64,000 bases of DNA from Pyrus communis. Lineage: Eukaryota > Streptophyta > Magnoliopsida > Rosales > Rosaceae. The DNA is taken from the NCBI RefSeq assembly GCF_963583255.1, contig NC_084810.1, forward strand, positions 10,809,853-10,873,852, in the 5' to 3' direction. The notes under the pieces were generated by a model. It was not told the origin of the DNA and did no database searches. It was given only the letters and a program-made list of their open reading frames with translations. Position 1 is the stretch's first letter; each line of letters opens with the position of its first letter. The position numbers were made by a program, and so were the translations under genes. Shown one piece after another: positions 11,700 to 23,203 of the stretch.

Positions 11700-12828
11700 C
11701 AATGTATCACGTACTTGTAGTCCTTAAACATGATTTACGTTCCAAATTTGTGTTGGTGCATAGCCTCCAGCAGATTTCTTAGTGCCAAAGAAATGTTAAT
11801 TTCATTTTATAATGTTTTCTTGAAATGTAATGAGAGTCGTTGAATCATAATCCAAGTGGCTTCTTTAGCTAGCCTTTCTTTTAAGTGATAGATTATAACA
11901 AGCGTAAGCACCTCATAGGGTGACTAAATAAAGGGCTAGGATTTGTTTTGATGTAAGAGAAAGAAGGATCTCCCTTACTTTCCTCTATCGGTAATATCAC
12001 ACTTCTTGTGTGAGAGAACAATCAATCAACACATCAGCATCTTCTACGTTCTCTCTGCAATTCTCTGCAACCTTCTCAAAAATCCAAAACCTATAAATCC
12101 TTCACTGAAGCTCAGACACATAACCATAAAAACTAACAATCTGTCGCCAGACGAAAGTTTTGCTATTTTTTAAGCCTTCGAGAACCAATGTGTTACAGAC
12201 ATCAAACTTCGAGTGCGTAAAATGTATCTTTGCCCACAAGAATATTAAATTGCTTACCTTCGAAATGGAAGAAAGGGAGGATGGATAACAAATGCGGCCA
12301 TCATTGTATAGATATCGTGGAGGATAGTCGAGTAAATACAGCAAGAAAAAGGGTCTTACGCAAAGAAAAAGATAAAATAAATAAATAAATGAGAGATTTA
12401 TATCATTCTTTCGTGAGTCATTCACTCTTTCAGAGCCAAACACCAAAAATAACAAAGGTAGTTGTCTGATTATCCGATTTCCATTTTTTCTGATTGAACA
12501 GCTGAGTTATTTCTCGAATCTATGGTGGAAACTGGTAAACTTAAGAGCTAACCACATTTAAACGATTCGAGAATTCGTTCGGCTATGTGATTTGCTCTTC
12601 ATTGATCTCTCCCCAATGCATAAAATATTGTTGATAAACTCAAGAGCTAACCACATATTACACTTCAAGGTTTAAAGTGATTTTCAAATCGAACCACATT
12701 TTACACCTCGATGCTTAAGGTGATTTTTAAATCAACCATAAAACTCCAGTTTTATTCCATTTCTTCGAAAAGAATATTAAATTAGAAGAAATTAGGTTCG
12801 CACCCCTAATTAATTTGTATATAGCATT
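11700..12828. other. No supported gene
   Basis: A minus-strand open frame (12102-12455) has no recognisable domain and low-complexity composition. Around 12620-12720 a phrase ('CACATATTACACTTCAAGG', 'CACATTTTACACCTCGATG') is repeated in diverged form. Nothing else can be supported. Confidence 0.35.
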
Positions 12829-13259
12829 GATTGAAACCTTATTGTTTTCTTATTTTTTATCAAAGTCCTTTGCTTTGTCCACATCATTATTGTAGAATTT
12901 AAAAATTTACATGTCAACACTTTGTTATATTTGGTTAATTCTTAGTTAAAGTATTGCCTAATTTTTTTGTAATTAATATTAATTGCTTTGTCCGGATTTT
13001 TAGTTGATAATTGAAATCTCATTCCTTCCCAAATTTAATATAAATACACAACCATTTAAACTCCTCCATTCTTTCATCCCTTATACACATCCTACAGTAC
13101 CCCAAACTCAATCCAATGTGTTTCTTCATCAACCAGACGTCAAACCCCCTGACTCTCCATAGCAGCAGCATCCCTAGACCATTATATATGCAGTCAACTG
13201 TCTTTCTTCTTTTTATTTTTTATTTTCCTTTATTATTGAATATTAATCGTGATTGTTAA

Positions 13260-13690
13260 ATGTATGGGTGGCTACACTTATATTTCAGGGGTACAATTTT
13301 ATTTTACATGTTATTTCACTCAAATACGTATTGGTACAATATGTTTTGTGGCTACAATTTCGTTATACATATACAGGTACAATGTTTTTTTTTTTTTGGA
13401 GAAAATTTTATGTTGGTTGTTGCATTTTATGTACCCATATGCATTCTTACAAAACAATGCGGTGCATTCTTTTCCATGGGATTTAACATGTACCCAGAGT
13501 TTTTTGCTCTTATATTTTATTTTTATTTGGGTACAATATTAATTATAAATTTCTTGTAAATTCAGTATATGTACCCATTGGTATTATGTGTTTTCGGTAC
13601 GTAAATTTTTTTATGTTCATTGGTACTTCTTTTTGTCAAGTTTATGGGTACATTGTTTTGTATGTACCCATAATAAATTCGATGGGATAC
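13260..13690. repeat. GTACCCAT/ATGGGTAC dispersed motif block
   Basis: Variants of GTACCCAT, GGTACAAT and their complements recur every 20-60 bp in T-rich DNA. The same texture occurs at 23340-24080 in the sister element. Short open frames in this block are low-complexity artefacts. Confidence 0.55.
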
Positions 13691-13887
13691 ATAAATTTTG
13701 CAGAAGTATGTCGACGATTTTTATTATATACATTTCTAATAATCCTTGAGATTTGTAAATCCATAATCCCATAAATTAATGGGATTTTTACAATTTCATA
13801 ATTTTTTTAGATTTGAGGATTGACTGAATTTCATAATTATTAAAATTTTGAATTACATTAATTCTTGGATTTAAATCCCTCGAATGT

Positions 13888-16033
13888 TGTGACAGCCCAT
13901 CTCGAATTATTTGTACCGTATGTGTGAAATGACGATTTTACCCTTGGTGGGTATTTGTCATTTTGGGGTGATTGTTTTGTTGTTTTGTTGGTTGCACCTG
14001 GACCACACACACCCACGCATCCACATCATCTTCCCCGTGTATCTCTCTCTGTCTCGAACACACTTTCTCTCTCTCCTTCTCACTTGTATGGACGGGGTTC
14101 AAAACCCTTGCAAACGTTGTAGATCGAAGTGGAAAATGGTACCTTTGTGTTCGTGAGGATCATACAAGTTTAACCATAACAAATTCAGGTAAGGAATCCT
14201 TCGATTCCACGTCGAACTAAGAATCTCCGATTTGGTCACTGTTCATGCACACGTGAAATATTGTTTTTCAGGGAATTTGAAGCTTTTAGGAAGCTTAGTG
14301 AGGTCCTTAGAAAGCTCGGGGTAGTTCATTGAGTGGAATTGGACGTCGGGATCGTGAGTTGCAAGTTTGGCCGATTTTTCTTGAATTTCTCCGACGACAT
14401 CTCGTGATCTTTGGGGCTTTAAACAGGTAAGGAAATGTTCTACAAGTTAAGAGCTTCCATTTGGTACTGGCTTCATGAAATTTGGTGAAGAAACGAGTGA
14501 GATATTAAAATTTGAAAAATATCCAGTTTTCCGACGACAGCAACGGTACCAGAGGAGTGCCGGAGAAGACAAGGGAATATTCCGTTAAGTTAATGGAATA
14601 TTCTTAATGGCATCAGTTTAGTTTTAACGGAATCTGTTAGGGTTTAACGGAATATTCCTGACGGCGTTAACTGACGCCGTCAGTGTGACTCGCATGTGGT
14701 CGCGTGTGGAGCCTCAAAAAATTATTTTAAAAATATGGGGATGTTTGTGAGGTTGAGTAGATCACGTTGGTATATCCAAACATCTCATTTGAGCATTGTA
14801 TGAGAAGTTATTACCTAGTTTTGGTTATGTGCTTTAAATTGACATTTTTATAGTTGTTTCGCATATAGGTAAGACCTATCGTGAGGATGAGTGCAGTCAC
14901 TCGAGGTAAAGGGATTACGACCCTTCCACATATTAGTGAGTGGGCTTTTGGTTTTCCATAGATACCTATATACTTGTGGTTTTTCCCAGAAAATGAAATG
15001 TAATGTTTATATGTTTCAAATGCCATGCATAGCGTTTGCCTATTTATTTATGCATTGGTAGTTGCATATATGTATGTTTAGTGTTGCGGACACATAGATA
15101 AGTGTCAGGTAAGTTTATGGTTTATCATTGTGAATTAATGGTTATGTGAGATGCATAGAGAGCTCATAACCTGCACCCCCGGTGTTAGTGCTCCCGCCCA
15201 AAGTAAGGCACAGTCCTTCACGTGATGTTCACCTCCCGCACCACACGCTCATCTTGGATCCAAGTTAGGTGCACGGTCCTGTCATACAAACCACTATAGG
15301 TGGTTCTAACTCGTAGATGACCCACGATTATTCACCCAGTCTTCATGTGATCGTAGTACTTGAGCGTATTTATTTACACCCAGTCCTGTCATACAGACCA
15401 CTTTAGGTGGTTCCAATTCATGTGCAAGTATAGTTAGTGAGTTGGGGATTTGAGCTTTAGATTCAGCCATACAGGTCACGTTAGGTGACTCTGGTTGACA
15501 TGTTACTTGCATTGATTGACATTACCTGGGTTACTTACATCTTATGTGGAGGCATTCGACATGGCATATTTTTGAACATGTTTTTGATATATGTGTATAT
15601 TCTATTTTCTGGGAAACTATACAGGTTTTACGACGAGGGGTTAGAACTTTTGATAATGAAATGATTTTGAAAAGCTTTGTTTTTGCCCACTCACACTTTC
15701 TGTTTTGCGCCCTTCCAGGTTCTAGTTAGAAACAGCTTTGATGGTTCACGAGGACTTGACGGTGGTTCTGACAGAACATCACAAATGTAGGATCACCTTT
15801 GGGTGTTGTGTAATTAGTATTCATTCTTCTAGACTGCACTTAGGCTTTCTGTGCTTTGATTATGTTTATCACACTTAATCTCACACTAGTGTATTACCTT
15901 AATTAGTTTATTTAGTAGTTTGGTTTTTATTTATTCGTACTTTTATTATTATCTTTTGCTTTCGCACTATGCACATGGCTACGTCACCCTCACGTGACGG
16001 CCAGCACACCTTGATTCCGATCGGGGTGTGTCA
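13888..16033 (+). repeat. Element 1 5' LTR
   Basis: 2146 bp, beginning TGTGACAGCC and ending GGGGTGTGTCA. It contains three palindromic modules (about 15281-15313, 15388-15420, 15466-15498), several CACGTGA words (about 15220, 15955-16005) and a CT-rich stretch near 14040-14075. Its 3' end is followed by GTT and then the primer-binding site. Confidence 0.92.
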
Positions 16034-16036
16034 GTT

Positions 16037-16049
16037 TGGTATCAGAGCA
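16037..16049 (+). promoter_or_regulatory. Primer-binding site, initiator Met tRNA type
   Basis: TGGTATCAGAGCA lies 3 bp after the 5' LTR. TGGTATCAGAGC is the usual plant LTR-element complement to the 3' end of initiator methionine tRNA. Confidence 0.88.
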
Positions 16050-16113
16050 TAGGTTTTGCAGTCCTGCATATTTTGTGAGTGTTCTAATTGTTTTGGTGTC
16101 TTCTGTCAGAACT

Positions 16114-17505
16114 ATGTCGCCTCATAGGGAACCACGTCGCTCTGCTGAGCTTAGTTTCTCCGATGTAGCTCAATTGGGGGAAGCTATGGCTACTGCTTTT
16201 CAGTCTGCGCTCTGCCCTCCCCAGAGGACTCCTTTGGAGACCATGTATAATTTAAAGATGGATAAGTTTGAGAGCCACGAGGGTTTTGAGGGAGCTGAGC
16301 GGTGGCTTGAGCATATTGAAAAGACTTTTCGAGTGTTGCATAATCAGGGGAATCTTCCTGTTGAAAAGTGGGTAAAGACGACTTCATGGTTCTTAGGTAA
16401 GGAATCATCATCCTAGTGGGGACAGGAGGTTTGTCATTTGACCCTAGAGGAAAAGGCTGACTGGGAAGTGGTTAAGCAGTTGTTTAGGAAAAAGTTTGTG
16501 CCTTCTGAGTACATTGGTCGTAAGAAGCAAGAATTTACTGAGTTGAGGCAAGGGAAGTTGACGGCGAATGAATATTATAGGAGGTTCACTGATTTATCTC
16601 GTTATTATCCGGAGATTGCTGCCAATCCGGGTGAGATGCTTCGTCATTTTTTATTGGGTACTAAGAACAAGTGACATTCTATGGCGACCACTACTCCTTG
16701 TAACTCTTATCAGGAGTTCTATGAGATTTTGTTGAGGATTGAGGATTCTAAGAATATGCCTAGCGAGAGTGAGGATGAAGAAAAAGATGGCAATCAAAGG
16801 AAAGACGATAAAGGCAAAGGTCAAGCATCTCAAGGACCTCGCAAGACTCAGAGTTTTAAGCAGAGTGGAGCTAGTTCAAGTTCTTCCAGCAGAGGTTTTA
16901 GTGCCACTGGTCAGGGAAGAGGTGGTAGATTTTCTGGGGGTCTTAGAGGCTAGAGACAGGGCGATACTGGTAGAGGAAGAGCTCCGTTTTGCCGCAGGTG
17001 TAACAATAGGCATTTTGGTGAATATAAGAGAGGCAGCAGTGGTTGTTTCACTTATGGGCAAATGGGACATAGAGCTGCAAATTGTCCCCAGAGTCAGCAG
17101 AGGCCCCATCAGTCTTTCTTACCACCACTTGCTCCAATCCAGCAGGTTCCAAGGCCTAGTAGTTTTGGTCAGATGGGTTGTGGTGGTGCCTATTATTATC
17201 AGGGTGATGTCGTTCCTTATGCTCCTAGACAGTATCTGTATCCTCAAGATCCTTATTCTTAAAGTGGGTATCCTCAGTACTCCGGAGGTTATATGCCGCA
17301 TCCTTCCATTCCAGTGGGTGGATCTCAGTGGTACCAGGGAGGACAGTGTCAGCAGGGAGAAATTGCTACTAGTAGTGCGGGATCTTCAAGGCAGTCTGGT
17401 CAGCCTAGTCAGGGGCGTAATGTGCAAAGTCGAGGTAGTCAGACTAGTAGAGGTCATGGTAGACGACAGCAGACCCAAGGGCGTATCCACAATATTTCTC
17501 TGTAG
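16114..17505 (+). pseudogene. Element 1 gag with zinc knuckles
   Basis: Gag (capsid/nucleocapsid) coding region. I chose the ATG at 16114 (MSPHREPRR) because the earlier in-frame ATG lies in the primer site. A retrotransposon gag domain spans about 16250-16680 (EGAERWLEHIEKTFRVL and, after a stop, ADWEVVKQLFRKKFVP). A Ser/Gly/Gln-rich region follows, then a CCHC knuckle (17041-17088) in which the second cysteine is tyrosine (CFTYGQMGHRAANC). The whole stretch stays in one frame but is cut by in-frame stops at 16414, 16672, 16951, 17260 and 17503. Each is one transition away from Trp, Arg or Gln. Confidence 0.85.
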
Positions 17506-17526
17506 GATGCTCAGAATAATCTTGAC

Positions 17527-17934
17527 TTGATTATGGGTACGTTAAATATCCTTGGTTATTTTGCTAGAGTATTGATTGATTGTGGTGTAACACATTATGT
17601 TATTTCATATACATTTGCTCAAGTGGCGCAACCTCACCCTACACCTTTAGGGTATGATTTAGAGTTTGTCATGCCTATAAGGGAGAGATGTTATATTGAT
17701 TGTGTGTATCTAGGATGTCCAGTGATGGTGGAGGATGTAGTTATGCCAGCTGACCTTATCCCTTTAGATATTGTTGATTTTGATGTGATTTTGGGCACAG
17801 ATTGGTTGCACCATAATCGTGCCAATATTGATTGTTATGGGAAAACTGTTACCTTCCATCTTCCTAGATTACCTGTGGTCACTGTTGTGGGTGAGCAGAG
17901 TGGGGTGAGACATGGCGTTATTTCTACTGTGTGA
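17527..17934 (+). pseudogene. Element 1 aspartic protease
   Basis: In the same frame as gag. The active-site region reads VLIDCGVTHYVIS where the family has D-S/T-G-A, so the catalytic Asp remains but the next residue is Cys. A typical 'DFDVILGTDWL' strand follows at about 17779-17811. In-frame stop TGA at 17932. Normally this releases gag and pol products; here it is uninterpretable as an active enzyme. Confidence 0.8.
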
Positions 17935-17943
17935 GCAAAAAGG

Positions 17944-18690
17944 TTGTTATCAAAAGGTTGCCAGGGATACTTAGCTCATGTAGTGTTGAACGATGTTGCT
18001 CCTAATAGCATGGAAGACGTAAAGGTAGTCAGGCATTTTCCTGATATTTTCCCTGACAATTTACCTGGATTGCCGCCAGACCGAGATGTGGAGTTCACTA
18101 TTGATTTGCTTCTAGGTACTAATCATATATCCTTAACTCCTTATAGAATGGCTCCTGCTGAGTTGAGGGAATTGAAAATCCAATTGCAGGAATTAGTGGA
18201 TAAAGGTTTTATTCAGCCTAGTACTTCACCCTAGGGAGCTCCAGTGTTGTTTGTGAGGAAGAAAGACGGGACTTTGAGGCTATGCATTGATTACCGGCAA
18301 TTGAATCGAGTAACAATTAAAAATCGTTATCCATTGCCGCGTATAAATGATTTGTTTGATCAGCTTCGAGGTGCTTATATATTTTCCAAGATTGATTTGA
18401 GCTTCGAGGTGCTTTCAAGACTCGTTTAGCAAGTGCGAATTTTGGTTAGATCAAGTGGCATTTTTGGGACATGTCATAGCTGCTCAAGGTATTTTGGTGG
18501 ATCCTCAAAAGGTAGCAGCAGTGGAGAATTGGGAGCGACCATGAACCGTCACTGAGGTGAGGAGTTTTTTTGGCTTAGGAGGATATTACCAACGGTTTGT
18601 AAAGGATTTTTTCGTGATTGCTTTACCACTGACGAGGTTAAGGAGGAAGGATGTTAAATTTGAGTGGGATGATAATTGTGTGCAGAGTTT
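17944..18690 (+). pseudogene. Element 1 reverse transcriptase lacking the palm core
   Basis: Fingers are recognisable: a PYRMAPAELRELK segment, then after a TAG at 18232 [12 protein letters not shown] and [20 protein letters not shown]. Sequence reaches FSKIDL at about 18394 and then jumps. Only an AFKTRF-like scrap remains (18411-18427) before [15 protein letters not shown] (from about 18428), which belongs downstream of the palm. The F(I/V)DD catalytic motif is therefore missing. A 15-bp duplicate of upstream sequence (18362-18376 copied at 18400-18414) sits at the junction. The downstream frame differs, so the net deletion is not a multiple of three. Confidence 0.85.
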
Positions 18691-19370
18691 CTAGCAATTG
18701 AAGTATTGTCTCACTTATGCACCTGTTTTGGCAATCTTGGATGATAATGGTAATTTCGAAGTCTACAGTGATGCTTCCTTAATTGGCTGGGGATGTGTGC
18801 TAATGCAACATGGTAGGGTGATTGCTTATGCTTCACGACAATTAAAGCCTCATGAGTTGAATTACCTTACGCATGATTTGGAGTTAGCGGCCATTATCTT
18901 TGCTTTGAAGATATGGAGACATTATCTTTATCGGGAAAAATGTAAGATCTTTACGGATCATAAGAGTCTTCAATATATTTTCACTCAGAGAGACCTTAAT
19001 CTTCGTCAGCGATGATGGTTGAAACTGCTTAGTGATTATGATTGCACAATTGATTATCACCCTAGTCGTGCGAATGTGGTAGCTGATGCACTTAGCAGAA
19101 AATCTCAGGGCCGTATTAACGCGTTGTACGCTAGTCGTGTTCCTCTTCTGGCAGACTTGAGATCAACTGGAGTACGGTTAGAGGTAGAAGATAAGGAAGT
19201 AGCCTTACTTGCTAATTTTCAAGTTAGGCCAATTTTAATTGATCGTATACTTGAAGCCCAGATGGTTGATGAAGAGCCCCAGGAAATAATTCAAGCAAGG
19301 AATCAGGGGAAAAAGAAAGACTTTAGAGTTCAAGAATCGGATGGCATGCTTATGCAGGAGAGCAGAATGT
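18691..19370 (+). pseudogene. Element 1 RNase H region
   Basis: Thumb/connection leads into RNase H. Recognisable catalytic strands are YSDAS (about 18762-18776), DLELAAI (about 18878) and FTDHKSLQ (about 18950), followed by the YHPSRANVVADALSRK tail (about 19057-19104). A TGA at 19012 breaks the frame. The acidic residues expected of RNase H are still present; only the reading frame is lost. Confidence 0.85.
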
Positions 19371-20420
19371 TTGTGCTGAATAATTTGGAATTAAAGAAAG
19401 CAATTCTTGATGAAGTGCATATCTTAGCTTATGCGATGCATCCTAGAGGTACTAAAATGTATCATACCATTTGACCATTTTATTATTGGCCCGGTATGAA
19501 AAACGAGATAGCTGAGTATGTAAGTAGGTGTGCCATTTGTTAACAGGTTAAAGCTGAAAGGAAGAAGTCGTTTGGGTTGTTGCAGCTGCTTCTCGTTCTA
19601 GAATGGAAATGGGAAAATATTACGATGGATTTTGTGTACAAGCTTCCGCGTACACATAATGGTTTTGATGGCATTTGGGTAATAGTTGATCTGCTTACTA
19701 AGTCAGCGCATTTTATTCCAGTGAGGGAAAAGTATTATTTGGGCCGATTAGCTAAATTATTCATATTGAAGATTGTGAAGTACCATGGTGTTCCAGTGAG
19801 TATTGTCTCGGATCGTGACCCAAGATTTACTTCTAAATTTTGGATGGCTTTTCAGGAAGCTTTGGGTACAAGATTACTCTACAGTACGACATATCATCCT
19901 CAAACAGACGGATAATCAGAGAGGACCATTCAGACGTTGGAGGATATGTTGAGATCTTCGGTATTGCAGTTTGGCGATGCTTGGCACAAACGGTTAGATT
20001 TAATGGAATTTGCCTGCAACAACAGCTTTCATTCGAGTATCGGCATGTCACCATTTGAGGCACTATATGGTAAATCTTGTCTTACACCCCTATGTTAGTC
20101 AGAGGTCGGAGAAAGAGTTTTGGTGGGCCCTGAGATTGTAGATGAGACTACTTAGAATGTTCAGGTAATTAAGTCTAACCTGAAAGCGACCCAGGATCGA
20201 CAAAAGAGCTTTGCGAACAGGCATGCCACTGACAAGGTGTATAAAGTTGGTGATTGGGTGTTTCTGAAGCTTTCATCCATGAAGAGGTGTCGTACGGTTT
20301 GGAAAGAAAGGTAAGTTAAGTGCCAGGTATATCGGACCATATATGATCACCGAGCAAGTTGGTGAAGTGGCTAACAGCTTGAGTTACCTTCTAAACTGGC
20401 TAGAGTACATAATGTTTTTC
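19371..20420 (+). pseudogene. Element 1 integrase
   Basis: An H2C2 zinc-binding segment (about 19405-19545, 'CAIC' followed by a stop) precedes the core. All three catalytic acidic positions are visible: ITMDFV (about 19618-19635), VSDRDPRF (about 19804-19827) and the Glu of TIQTLEDML (about 19927-19953). Stops occur at 19472, 19541, 19913, 20095 and 20153. Indels between about 20270 and 20420 scramble the tether before the chromodomain-like tail. Confidence 0.85.
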
Positions 20421-20422
20421 AT

Positions 20423-20671
20423 GTGTCCATACTTCGCCATTACGTTGCGGATCCGTCGCATGTGATACCTCCTCAACCATTGGAAATTAATCCGGATTTG
20501 ACATATGACGAGGAACCAGTAACGATTGTGGATTGGAAGGAAAAGGTTCTGAGGAACAAGACTGTGAGTTTAGTGAAAGTTTTGTGGAGGAATCACTCCG
20601 CGGAAGAGGCTACTTGGGAGACTGAAGACCAGATAAGAGATTTGTATCCTCGGTTGTTCTATGGTTACTAG
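20423..20671 (+). pseudogene. Element 1 chromodomain-like C terminus
   Basis: Open segment with ILRHYVADPSHVIPPQPLEI, then a chromodomain-type block (VDWKEKVLRNKTVSLVKVLW and an 'EATWETED' helix) ending at a natural stop at 20669. Chromovirus integrases carry such tails, which bind histone marks and bias insertion into heterochromatin. Confidence 0.8.
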
Positions 20672-20714
20672 TGGTTAGTTTGAGTTGTTATGAATTTCGG
20701 GACAAAATTTTTTT

Positions 20715-20727
20715 AAGGAGGGTAGGT
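20715..20727 (+). promoter_or_regulatory. Element 1 polypurine tract
   Basis: AAGGAGGGTAGGT directly precedes the 3' LTR, the expected place for the plus-strand primer. Confidence 0.75.
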
Positions 20728-22899
20728 TGTGACAGCTCATCCCGAATTATTTGTACCGTAGGTGTGGAATGACGATTTTACCCTTGGTGGGTATTTGTCA
20801 TTTTGGGGTGATTGTTTTGTTGTTTTGTTAGTTGCACCTCGACCACACACACCCACGTATCCATATCATCTTCCCGTGTATCTCTCTGTCTCGAACACAC
20901 ACACACACACACTTTCTCTCTCCTTCTCACTTGTATAGATGGGGTTCAAAACCCTTGCAAACGTTGCAAATCGAAGTGGAAAATGGTACCTTTGTGTTCG
21001 TGAGGATCATACGAGTTTAACCATACCAAACTCAGGTAAAGAATCCTTCGATTTCACGTCGAACCAGGAATCTCCGATTTGGTCACTGTTCATACACTCG
21101 TGAAATATGGTTTTTCAGGGAATTTGAAGCTTTTAGGAAGCTTAGTGAGGTCCTTAGGAAGCTCGAGGTGGTTCGTTGAGTGGGATTGGACGTCAGGATT
21201 ATGAGTTGCAAGTTTGGCCAATTTTTCTTGAATTTCTCCGACGACATCTCGTGATCTTTGGGGCTTTAAACAAGTAAGGAAATGTTCTACAAGTTAAAAG
21301 CTTCAATTTGGTACTCGTTTCATGAAATTTGGTGAAGAAACGAGTGAGATATTAAGATTTGAAAATTTTCCAGTTTTTCAACGACGATGACAGTACTGGA
21401 GGAGTGCCGGAGAAGATAAGGGAATATTCCGTTAAGTTAACAGAATATTCTTAACGGTGTCATATTTGTTTTAACGGAATCTATTATGGTTTAACAGAAT
21501 ATTCCTGACGTCGTCAATGTGACTGGCACGTGGCCGCGCGTGGAGGGCGCGTAGGGCCGTGCCTTCGCCGGTGTGTGGAGCCTCGAAAAATTATTTAAAA
21601 AATATGGGGATGTTCGTGAGGTTGAGTAGATCACGTTGGTATATCCAAACATCCCATTTGAGCATTGTACGAGAAGTTATTACCTAGTTTTGGTTATGTG
21701 CTTTAAATTGACGTTATAGTTGTTTCGCATATAGGTGAGACCTATCTTGAGGACGAGCGCAGTCACTCGAGGTAAGGGGGTTACGACCTTTCCACATATC
21801 AGTGAGTGGGCTTTTGGTTTTCCGTATGTACCTATATACTTGTGGTTTTTCCCAGAAAATGAAATGGAATGTTTATATGTTTTAAATGCCATGCATAGCG
21901 TTTGCCTATTTATTTATGCATTAGTAGTTGCATATATGTATGTTTAGTACTGCGGACATACAGGTAAGTGCCAGGTAAGTTTATGGTTTATGATTGTGAA
22001 TTAGTGGTTATGTGAGATGCATAGAGAGCTCATAACCTGCACCCCCGGTGTTAGTGCTCCCGCCCAGAGTAGGGCACAGTCCTTCATGTGATGTTCACCT
22101 CCCGCACCACACGCTCATCTTAGATCCAAGTTAAGTGCACAGTCTTGTCGTACAAACCACTATAAGTGGTTTCGACTCGTAGGTGACCCGTGATTATTCA
22201 CCCAGTCTTCACGTGATTATAGCACTTGAGCGTATTTATTTACACCCAATCCTGTCGTACAAACCACTTTAGGTGGTTCCGACTCATGTGCAGGTATAGT
22301 TAGTGAGTTAGGGATTTGAGCTCTAAATTCAGCCGTACAGGTCACGTTAAGTGACTCCGGTTGACATGTTACTTGCATTGATTGACATTACCTGAGTTAC
22401 TTACATTTTATGTAAAGGCATTCGACATGGCATATTTCTGAACATGTTTTTGATATATGTGTATATTCTATTTTCTGGGAAACTATATAGGTTTTATGGC
22501 GAGGGGTTAGAACTTTTGATAATGAAATGATTTTGAAAAGCTTTGTTTTTGCCCACTCACACTTTCTGTTTTGCGCCCCTCCAAGTTCTAGTTAGAAGCA
22601 GCTTTGGTGGTTCACGAGGACTTGACGGTGGTTCTGACAGAACATCACAAATGTAGGATCACCTTTGGGTGTTGTGTAATTAGTATTCGTTCTTTTGGAC
22701 TGCACTTAGGCTTTCTGTGCTCTGATTATGTTTATCACACTTAGTCTCACACTAGTGTATTACCTTAATTAGTTTATTTAGTAGTTTGGTTTTTATGTAT
22801 TCGTACTTTTATTATTATCTTTTGCTTTCGCACTGTGCACATAGCTACATCACTCTCACGTGATGGCCAGCACGCCTTGATTCCGATCGGGGTGTGTCA
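20728..22899 (+). repeat. Element 1 3' LTR
   Basis: 2172 bp, TGTGACAGCT to GTGTGTCA. It differs from the 5' LTR by many substitutions and small indels, including an expanded (CA)n run at about 20895-20912 and a roughly 30-bp GC-rich insertion near 21536-21570. The palindromic modules are retained (about 22147-22180, 22253-22287, 22332-22365). Confidence 0.92.
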
Positions 22900-22904
22900 A
22901 ATGT

Positions 22905-23203
22905 TGTTTGTTTGTTTGTTTGTTTTTTTTTTTTAATGGAAATCCCTTGAATGTTGTTAATTAAAGCAATGTTGAAATGAAAAGGACAACGAAGCAGATT
23001 GTTTTAAATGCTAGACTTCAATCAACAATTTTAAATTTAAAAAATAAAAAAATGACACAGAAATATAATAAATACTAAAATGTTGAAGTATACAAAATCG
23101 AAGGACTTTGATCAAAAATTAAAAAGTAATATGGTTTCAATCTAATAATTGAGTTGACGAGGGACCACAACCAAAGTGACCCTCCTCTTTCTTCTATTCC
23201 ATT
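22905..23203. other. Right arm of TIR element A and short spacer
   Basis: TTTG microsatellite and T-run at 22907-22935, then AT-rich non-coding sequence to the right terminus of copy A (23142). A 61-bp spacer separates it from copy B. Confidence 0.45.

Larger units (their letters stand above)
13888..22899 (+). mobile_element. Ty3/gypsy chromovirus (Tekay-like), element 1
   Basis: A complete LTR-to-LTR element of about 9.0 kb. Both LTRs start TGTGACAG and end GTGTGTCA. The target duplication AATGT is exact (13883-13887 and 22900-22904). The order is 5' LTR, primer site, gag, protease, reverse transcriptase, RNase H, integrase, chromodomain-like tail, purine tract, 3' LTR, which is that of chromoviruses; the RNase H, integrase and tail motifs look Tekay/Del-like. 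The coding region is one long frame broken by many stops, and the reverse transcriptase has lost its catalytic centre, so it is not autonomous. LTR differences (several per 100 bp in parts) indicate an older insertion than element 2. Confidence 0.93.
12829..23142. mobile_element. TIR element copy A, split by a chromovirus
   Basis: The left end GATTGAAACCTTATT (12829) pairs with the reverse complement of the right end GATTGAAACCATATT (23142). Similarity continues about 50 bp through 'ATCAAAGTCCTT'. Without the 9.0-kb retrotransposon at 13888-22899 it would be about 1.3 kb. The interior is non-coding and rich in GTACCCAT/ATGGGTAC words (13260-13680). No exact target duplication was seen. A second copy of the family lies at 23204-33132. 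Confidence 0.5.

Noticed and set aside
12102..12455. A 117-codon minus-strand gene
   Set aside because: No domain, aromatic-rich low-complexity composition, no flanking gene signals.
13249..13559. Small membrane-protein genes
   Set aside because: Three overlapping frames in T-rich GTACCCAT repeat DNA; hydrophobicity comes from base composition.
16739..17530. A 263-codon open frame overlapping gag of element 1
   Set aside because: It is a different frame of the same DNA. The gag frame shows the CCHC motif and domain order, while this one is a Val/Leu/Arg-biased translation without domains.
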